This document shows, one piece after another, positions 1 through 5,000 of a stretch of 6,934 bases of DNA. The stretch spans positions 1-6,934 of the forward strand of contig JAJZZQ010000094.1 of assembly GCA_021797525.1 (NCBI GenBank), given 5' to 3'. The position numbers and the translations under genes are program-made. The notes under the pieces were generated by a model that was not told the origin of the DNA, did no database searches, and saw only the letters and a program-made list of their open reading frames with translations. Each line of letters begins with the position of its first letter. Positions within the stretch are counted from its first letter, which is position 1. The stretch is from Thermoplasmata archaeon. GTDB taxonomy: Archaea > Thermoplasmatota > Thermoplasmata > Thermoplasmatales > Thermoplasmataceae.

Positions 1-110
1 ATGTGGCCAAATTGAGAACAGAAATGGGAGGTCTCAGGGAGTATACAGGCAAAACGTTTGAAGAAGTCCTGAACCTGGTCATGATAGAACTTCAGGAAGA
101 ATTTGCCTGA
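1..110 (+). CDS. C-terminal end of an unrecognised protein (partial)
   Basis: An open frame enters from the left edge and ends at TGA 108-110. The first complete codon is at position 3, and 35 residues are visible, ending in ...MIELQEEFA. The stretch is charged, and the segment from KTFEEV to the end reads as one amphipathic helix, a common way for a soluble protein to finish. GTG at position 3 could itself be a start, but the frame is open to the edge, so a truncated longer gene is more likely. No family could be recognised from so short a tail. It lies on the same strand as the next gene, 93 bp away, with an oligo-T tract and promoter-like sequence between, so it is probably a separate transcription unit. 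Confidence 0.6.
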   Translation, partial: VAKLRTEMGGLREYTGKTFEEVLNLVMIELQEEFA

Positions 111-116
111 TTAGGC

Positions 117-126
117 CTTTATATTA
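117..126 (+). promoter_or_regulatory. Candidate archaeal TATA box
   Basis: CTTTATATTA is close to the archaeal TATA consensus and lies just after the upstream stop codon. T118 is 26 nt upstream of ATG 144. That is close to, though slightly short of, the spacing expected for a leaderless transcript beginning at that ATG. If transcription starts near 145-149, the message for the TTG-started gene at 204 would carry a leader of about 55-60 nt. No Shine-Dalgarno-like sequence is seen before 204. Confidence 0.45.
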
Positions 127-132
127 ACAGAA

Positions 133-139
133 TTTTTTT
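133..139 (+). terminator. Oligo-T tract, candidate archaeal terminator
   Basis: Seven consecutive T residues lie 22 nt past the stop of the truncated upstream gene. Short oligo-T tracts without a hairpin are the usual intrinsic terminators in archaea. The tract sits between the TATA-like element at 117-126 and ATG 144, so it would end the upstream transcript right at the next promoter. Confidence 0.35.
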
Positions 140-143
140 ATCG

Positions 144-200
144 ATGGATAAAATCCACATTTTGTACCAAAAATTATTATTCCATATACTGCTTGTATGA
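144..200 (+). other. 18-codon upstream ORF in frame with the surface-protein gene
   Basis: ATG 144 opens MDKIHILYQKLLFHILLV and stops at TGA 198-200. It is in the same frame as the TTG at 204, and only a TCA codon lies between the TGA and the TTG. The TATA-like element at 117-126 is placed for a leaderless start here. The encoded residues are hydrophobic with two lysines and would extend the downstream signal peptide if the TGA were a sense codon. Three readings are possible: a short leader ORF followed by reinitiation, a nonsense mutation in the original N-terminus of the gene, or chance in A+T-rich DNA. TGA ends at least four other frames here (108, 1164, 1662, 2005), so a genome-wide sense reading of TGA is unlikely. 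Confidence 0.3.
170..181 (+). promoter_or_regulatory. Weak TATA-like element for the gene at 204
   Basis: The run AAAATTATTATT is centred about 28 nt upstream of TTG 204, the spacing expected for a leaderless message starting there. It is preceded by the A-rich ACCAA, which is loosely BRE-like. It matches the TATA consensus less well than the element at 117-126, so it is the weaker of two competing promoter candidates. Confidence 0.3.
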
Positions 201-203
201 TCA

Positions 204-1184
204 TTGAAGGTCCTGCTTGCTATTGCATTGATGTCCCTTATGGTTGTCCCCGGTGCATACGTTGGAGGGCATATGGATCCACACCATTCCTATGCGTATT
301 TCATCTCTGATGTGCCGGAAATTTATCTAAAGGACTCAAATGGGAGCTTGAATCTCTCATTTGTTCAGATCGCGCTTTATCAGAACGGTTCATACTATTC
401 TGCAGGCCTCAGGAACATCAAGTGGGATCACCCAGTAAAAGGGAGCATTAATTATTCCTACAGTGGTGAAGTGAAATTCTTCCCTGTAGAAAATTTCAGG
501 GCAAGACTATTAATGTCAAGACTTCTTGGCACAAATCCTGCATCTGCACAGACAGTCCCATTTTTCAGAGGCTATCATGGCAGCGTACATAGTGAAGCAA
601 ATGTCTCAATCATGGTAACAAGCCAGTCCAGATCCAATATATTTGGACTGAATGAGTCAAATGGAAGCAGATACGGTGCATTCAAGATTTCATTCTTGAT
701 AACATCAAGCTCCATACAGGGAGCAGGAACTATGGGCCTTTTCCAGATTCTTGGCTCGAAGGGAAAATTTGGATATTTCAATCACGGGGACGAACGGATG
801 GTTAAGAATGCCAGTGAAACTGGGCTTGTCCTGTCTTCCGGGAATGACTATGCGTCCTACTGGTGGAACAATAATTATACTGTCAACGGACAGAACATGA
901 CTTTGTCATTTGTGCATACCTATGAAGGGCCTTTTTCGCTTCTTGTATTCAGATATAATTTCACTAATGGAATCCAGAACCTTAAACAGGATCCATACCT
1001 TGCCAGCCCAGAGTTCAATTTCCTCAATAGCCCCATATCTGCAAAAGTCATCAGGGAGTCGGAACTATTCCTGGAGGCCCACATAAAGATACTTCTTGAA
1101 GGGGCCGGGTCAGGGGCTCTTCTGTTAGGAGTAGCATATGGCTCATATATGGTTGGAAGAAGATCACTCAAGAAGAGATATTAG
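204..1184 (+). CDS. Secreted, C-terminally anchored glycoprotein-like protein of unknown function
   Basis: This 326-residue protein is not one I recognise. It begins with a signal peptide: K2 followed by a hydrophobic run at residues 3-19. It ends with a transmembrane segment at about residues 296-318 and a basic tail (RRSLKKRY). Most of the chain should therefore lie outside the cell, anchored at its C-terminus. Eleven N-X-S/T sequons (N46, 50, 61, 83, 133, 150, 153, 202, 224, 231, 252) and many Tyr, Phe, Ser and Gly residues suggest a beta-rich, N-glycosylated domain. No cysteines, catalytic motif or known fold were seen. TTG 204 is the first usable start after an in-frame TGA at 198-200. 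ATG 231 or 240 would destroy the signal peptide. The 3' end overlaps the convergent regulator gene by 21 bp. That it is a real protein is near certain; its role is unknown. Confidence 0.8.
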   Translation: MKVLLAIALMSLMVVPGAYVGGHMDPHHSYAYFISDVPEIYLKDSNGSLNLSFVQIALYQNGSYYSAGLRNIKWDHPVKGSINYSYSGEVKFFPVENFRARLLMSRLLGTNPASAQTVPFFRGYHGSVHSEANVSIMVTSQSRSNIFGLNESNGSRYGAFKISFLITSSSIQGAGTMGLFQILGSKGKFGYFNHGDERMVKNASETGLVLSSGNDYASYWWNNNYTVNGQNMTLSFVHTYEGPFSLLVFRYNFTNGIQNLKQDPYLASPEFNFLNSPISAKVIRESELFLEAHIKILLEGAGSGALLLGVAYGSYMVGRRSLKKRY

Positions 1185-1661
1185 GTTTGCAGTGATTGAG
1201 TCTATGAAGCTCTCCCTGTACTGCTTCAGAACTGATATTATTTCGCCTTGGTTTACAAGTGAAATGTTTCCTTCTTTTTCTTCAATTATTCCTGTTTTCA
1301 GAAGTTCACCAAGTGCTTCCCTGCATTCCTCCGCCCTTGATTTCCTGACCTTAAGTATTCTATCTTTTGGAAGAGAATTACGATCTAGAAGGAGAAATAT
1401 AATTCTTGACCTCTCACGGCTCCTCAGTGAATAGATTATCTCACGGTCCCTGAAGCTTGGACCGGATGACGGGAAGTAACGGACGGTTCTGCCATCTTTC
1501 CTGGAGTATATATCACCGGATGTTTCCATTCTATACAGATGATACTGAAGCTGTCCGGTGGCACAGCTCACTGACCTCTGAAGTTCCCGGAAGTGTATGC
1601 CGGGATTAAGCTTTATTTTGTCCAGAATGAGCAAACGTGTAGTTTCTCCTGACAACAGCAA
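1164..1661 (-). CDS. Transcriptional regulator with two winged-helix domains
   Basis: This 165-residue cytoplasmic DNA-binding protein has its first winged helix at about residues 8-64. The fold shows as helix RLLILDKIKLNPG, then FRELQRS, a recognition helix around ATGQLQYHLYRMETSG, and a beta wing (IYSRKDGRTVRYF). A second winged-helix-like unit spans about 72-140 and ends LLKTGIIEEKEGNISLV. The layout fits the archaeal regulators with two HTH domains (ArsR/MarR-like, COG3398 type), recognised from memory rather than by a search. The start is TTG 1661, directly after the TGA of the membrane-protein gene, with a Shine-Dalgarno-like GGGGAG seven bases upstream. It is therefore probably translated by coupling and works with that neighbour. 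No metal-binding cysteine pair is evident (only C33 and C113). The target is unknown; autoregulation through the repeat at 1958-1977 is the simplest guess. Confidence 0.85.
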   Translation of the reverse strand: MLLSGETTRLLILDKIKLNPGIHFRELQRSVSCATGQLQYHLYRMETSGDIYSRKDGRTVRYFPSSGPSFRDREIIYSLRSRERSRIIFLLLDRNSLPKDRILKVRKSRAEECREALGELLKTGIIEEKEGNISLVNQGEIISVLKQYRESFIDSITANLISLLE

Positions 1662-1931
1662 TCACTTTCTCCCCAGCACCCCTGCATAGAAAACGATCAG
1701 GACAATGATGTTTCCGAAGACAAGCATGTCATCCAGAGAGAACGGAAAAGACACCAGATCAAACAGTGAAACCAGTGCCAGCACGGATTCCACCAGTATA
1801 ACAACAAAAACCGCAATAAGTGCGCCGAAAATCCTTGAATGAACCCTCATAAGCGCTCTTGCAGCAATGACAAGAAGAAACGCCGATACCACCATTGATA
1901 AAGAAGAGGCATAGATGGTAAAGTTGCTCAT
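1662..1931 (-). CDS. Small three-helix membrane protein paired with the regulator
   Basis: This is an 89-residue protein from ATG 1931, or 96 residues from TTG 1952. ATG is preferred because the TATA-like element at 1956-1963 is centred about 28 nt upstream, which places a leaderless start at the ATG and leaves TTG 1952 upstream of the transcript. Three hydrophobic segments are visible, at about residues 5-23, 34-57 (with a buried Glu48) and 69-86. Loop 1 is basic (R25, R29, R33), loop 2 is acidic (D67, D68) and the tail is GRK, so the positive-inside rule predicts N-terminus out and C-terminus in. Its TGA abuts the start of the winged-helix gene. Small membrane proteins of this shape beside winged-helix genes occur in haloarchaea (DUF7521-like, recalled and not verified). 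A sensory or sequestering role for the regulator is inference. Confidence 0.75.
   Translation of the reverse strand: MSNFTIYASSLSMVVSAFLLVIAARALMRVHSRIFGALIAVFVVILVESVLALVSLFDLVSFPFSLDDMLVFGNIIVLIVFYAGVLGRK
1669..1674 (-). promoter_or_regulatory. Shine-Dalgarno-like site for the winged-helix gene
   Basis: GGGGAG on the - strand lies inside the end of the membrane-protein gene, seven bases before TTG 1661. It can pair with the CCUCC at the 3' end of archaeal 16S rRNA. It supports TTG 1661, rather than the in-frame TTG at 1655, as the start, and fits internal translation within a two-gene message. Confidence 0.5.
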
Positions 1932-1955
1932 TCCAGCGGGTATCAGGTCCAATTG

Positions 1956-1970
1956 ATATTAATCTTTCCT
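1956..1970 (-). promoter_or_regulatory. TATA box with BRE-like purine run, promoter of the two-gene unit
   Basis: On the - strand AGGAAA (1970-1965) is followed by GATTAATAT (1964-1956). This is a purine-rich BRE-like element directly upstream of an A+T core. The core is centred about 28 nt before ATG 1931, the normal spacing for a leaderless archaeal transcript. It also lies within the inverted repeat at 1958-1977. Confidence 0.5.
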
Positions 1971-1977
1971 GATTAAT
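1958..1977. repeat. Perfect 7-bp inverted repeat over the promoter (candidate operator)
   Basis: ATTAATC (1958-1964), a 6-bp spacer TTTCCT, then GATTAAT (1971-1977) form a perfect inverted repeat with 13 bp between arm centres. This is near the spacing a dimeric winged-helix protein needs for adjacent major grooves. It covers the BRE and much of the TATA core, so a bound protein would block TBP/TFB. An 8-bp palindrome, TGCATGCA (1977-1984), abuts it. The gene pair it controls encodes a winged-helix protein, so an autoregulatory operator is plausible. It is too A+T-rich and short to exclude chance. Confidence 0.4.
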
Positions 1978-2004
1978 GCATGCAGGATTTCCCATAGACA
2001 GGAA

Positions 2005-5000
2005 TCAGTTGAAGGAGACCGCAAAACCAAGGGAATTAAGTTCTGAGACAAGTTTTTCCCTACCCTCATCAGTGCCATTGAAATGGGAAGCCTTCAACTT
2101 TTTAATATTCCTTCTGGCGTTGAGTGATGCGGTTATAACTCCTTCTTCCACAAGAACATAGGAATTCAGTGTTCCTGCTTCCCTTTTGATCAGGTCAGAA
2201 AAATACAGAGACAGAATGTCCTTGGGGGCCACAATTCTTGAGACATGACCCCTGTGTCTGCCTTTCCTGATGCTTTTCTTTAAGAATATTACTTTTTGAT
2301 GCTCCGGAAGAATGCATTTCATTGCCTGCCCTGATTTCGAAATAATTTCGGCTATTTTCTCAACATCTGAGTTGTATGATTCGCCAAGGAGATATTTGAG
2401 GATTGCAAAATCAAAGAATCCCATCCTATCAAGGAGAAAAGAGAGAAGTGTCTGCAAAGCCTCGTCCCTGGAATATCTCTCTGGGACGAAAATATAGCGC
2501 CTTTCAAAGTCCTTGGCAACTATGCATTTCTCAAATAGCCTGCCAAGACGGACCTTCAGATCTGATACCGATCTGCCCAAGCTTCCCCGGATCTGCTGTT
2601 CCGTGGCGCCAGCCATATCAATAATTGTATGGATTATCTTCTGATCATCTGAACTTATAGTTCCGTTTCTTATGGCCCTATAAAGTGATATGACCTCCAT
2701 TGTTCCCAGTGCCTGTGTGGTGAAAGGGCCGTTAAACTGGAAGAGCAGCCTGGACTGAAAATACCCGCGGAATATAACATTCCTAAGGCCGGAATAAGAG
2801 GCCTCCACTTCATTCCTGAATCCGAGTATTTCCTTCTTTACGTTTTCATACACTGCGTTCTGATCGGAGCTCAGGTGCATTTCAGAGGCATAGGCAAAAA
2901 GATCTTCCATGCTCAAAGGTGAGATGTTTAGATCATCAGACACAAGGAAGTTATCTGTTTGACTGAACCCCCCAATATCAGCGTCACCAAATCCAGATTG
3001 GGGAATCTCTATACAGAGAGGAGTGTTACCGGATCTTGTGGCTACCTGTCTTAACTCTTCCAGAAGCATACCGGAAAGCCTTACCGGTACAGAGACCTGT
3101 GTGACCCATACAATTCCATTCCTGTTCTGTATGTTCAGTGACCCTTCCTCCCTTCCGTTTACTATGAATATTCTGTTGTATGAGATTTCCCTGAAGTACT
3201 TCTTTCCAAGATAAAGCTCGACCGGATCGAGGACGCTGAAAATTCCTGCAGTGTTGCTTGTCCTGCCTCTTTCCTTAAAACCGTAATATAAATCTCCACG
3301 AAGAACAACACCCTTCAATCCAGCCTCCTTCAGAGGTGCGTCTGCGTAAAACCAGAAATTATTCATAAGCTCCCTTCTGGAAATGGGGCCGAATTTCTCT
3401 ACAAGAACTGATACTGCCTCTCCCTTTGGGATCGATGGCTCTTCACCTAAGAATGGTATAAGGCTGTTTTCCTGTGAACGCTTTACCATGATGTGAAACT
3501 CAAGATTTTTAACAATCTGTCTAACAATCTTGATCTCCATTGAGGAACGTTTTGACAGGTCAGATTCATCCGAGACCCCACTTGCTATTAGATCCAGAAT
3601 TGTTTTCTCCTCATCTTTTAGAGGCTCCATCCTCAGTGAGTGAAGAGACCTGGCAAGCCAGTCAGAAATGAAGCATAATCTATGCTTTATGAACCTGCCA
3701 TAGCTAACATTTCCTCCAGCCATTAGATCAAAGAGTTCATCCTCCTTGAATTCGTTTAATCTTGGGGTGAGATTGTCATTTCCATAGCAGTATCCGTATT
3801 TATTGAAATATTCACCTATGTTGGGAACCTTCTCCATGAAATTAGTGACCCTTGATTCAACAGAATTCTCATTGCCTCCGCCTAGGATCGATTCAAGATC
3901 GCTTTTCAGCATGTACTGTTTTGCAAATACAGGTGTGATGAAGTCATTTATTACCTCTCCACCTGAAGTCAGGATATCAAGGCCTTTCTTCAGAAGTTCT
4001 TCACCCACCGGGAGCCTTATCTGAATTTCATCGTATGTCAGGGGGCCATAACTTCCAAGGACGAGCCGCAAGGCATCGGCAGACGCTTTTTCTGATGGAA
4101 CTGGATCTGGGGACAGATGATTTGATATGAAAACCTGCTTTCCCTGCGATATGGTTCTTCTGATCAGGAAGGAGGATTCCAGGTCTGATAGGACCTCTCT
4201 GAGTTTCTGCTCTTCCAGATCAGATTCCTTCTTAATCTCTGCAAATGTTTTCCCTTCGATTATATGAAGGACATCCTCATGAATCTGATCTGTTCTGCTC
4301 ATTTGCCGGAATAGAGACCAGACTATGGGGTAATTATCCACTGATGTGTAAAGTGTGCCCCTGACATGTACTGAGATTATCTCATCCGAGCCGATAAGCT
4401 CCTCGGTTAAATCAGTCACACCTGTCTCTGCATAGGGGAACGGTGAGTTGAAACGGTTTTTGAAAGGATCGAAGAGAAGAAAATACCTCGCAAATTCCCT
4501 GTAGTCATCTATGGTGGAAATCCTTGGCACCTTCAACCTGAAATACTCATCAACCTTCTTCTGATCTGTAATGAGGACACTGATCTTGCCAGGCCCGTAT
4601 ATTTTATCAAGTATCTTTGACTGAAGTTCCCGCAGAAGCTGGGACCTGTCCTCCATGAGGACCATATCTGAAACGCCAGACAGAATCAGGCCATAGGAGA
4701 AAGGTGAGGTCTCCCCTGAATAGTCTATAACATGGAAATTCCCTTTCTCCACTACATCTGCGATGTATTTTTTTGCCATTGGGACATCCATCATTTCATT
4801 CATGATTTCATGATAGGTCTCTTTGATGACGGGAAAATTTCTCATCTCACTGAGTGTCTTGAGCAGTTTGTCACTGCGCAGCTGCTGCCTTACAATGGAT
4901 ATGTCGTAACCTTTGTATTTTCTCAGAACCATAAGGGATCTTGTTGCACAGTGCCTGAAACGCTGCTTGAAAACCTCAGTATTTGCTAGGGAACTTCTTA

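Noticed and set aside
145..157. TGGAT-AAA-ATCCA inverted repeat upstream of the surface-protein gene
   Set aside because: Arms of 5 bp in A+T-rich DNA are expected by chance, and it has no clear relation to either candidate promoter.
144..206. TGA at 198 as selenocysteine or a reassigned codon
   Set aside because: TGA ends four other frames in the window, no selenocysteine insertion element could be identified, and the position lies in a hydrophobic signal-like segment rather than an active site.
1267..1282. All-pyrimidine tract with T5, possible terminator for the + strand surface-protein gene
   Set aside because: On the opposite strand it encodes the Glu/Lys run EEKEG of the regulator, which explains the composition, and it lies over 80 bp beyond the stop.
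1138..1434. 98-codon + strand ORF opposite the winged-helix gene
   Set aside because: It lies antisense to a convincing regulator, has no promoter or Shine-Dalgarno site, and its start is inside the end of the surface-protein gene. Its protein shows no coherent fold signal.
1759..1995. 78-codon - strand ORF overlapping the small membrane-protein gene in another frame
   Set aside because: The overlapping frame encodes three clean transmembrane helices with a positive-inside pattern and a coupled junction. This alternative crosses the promoter and shows no such features.
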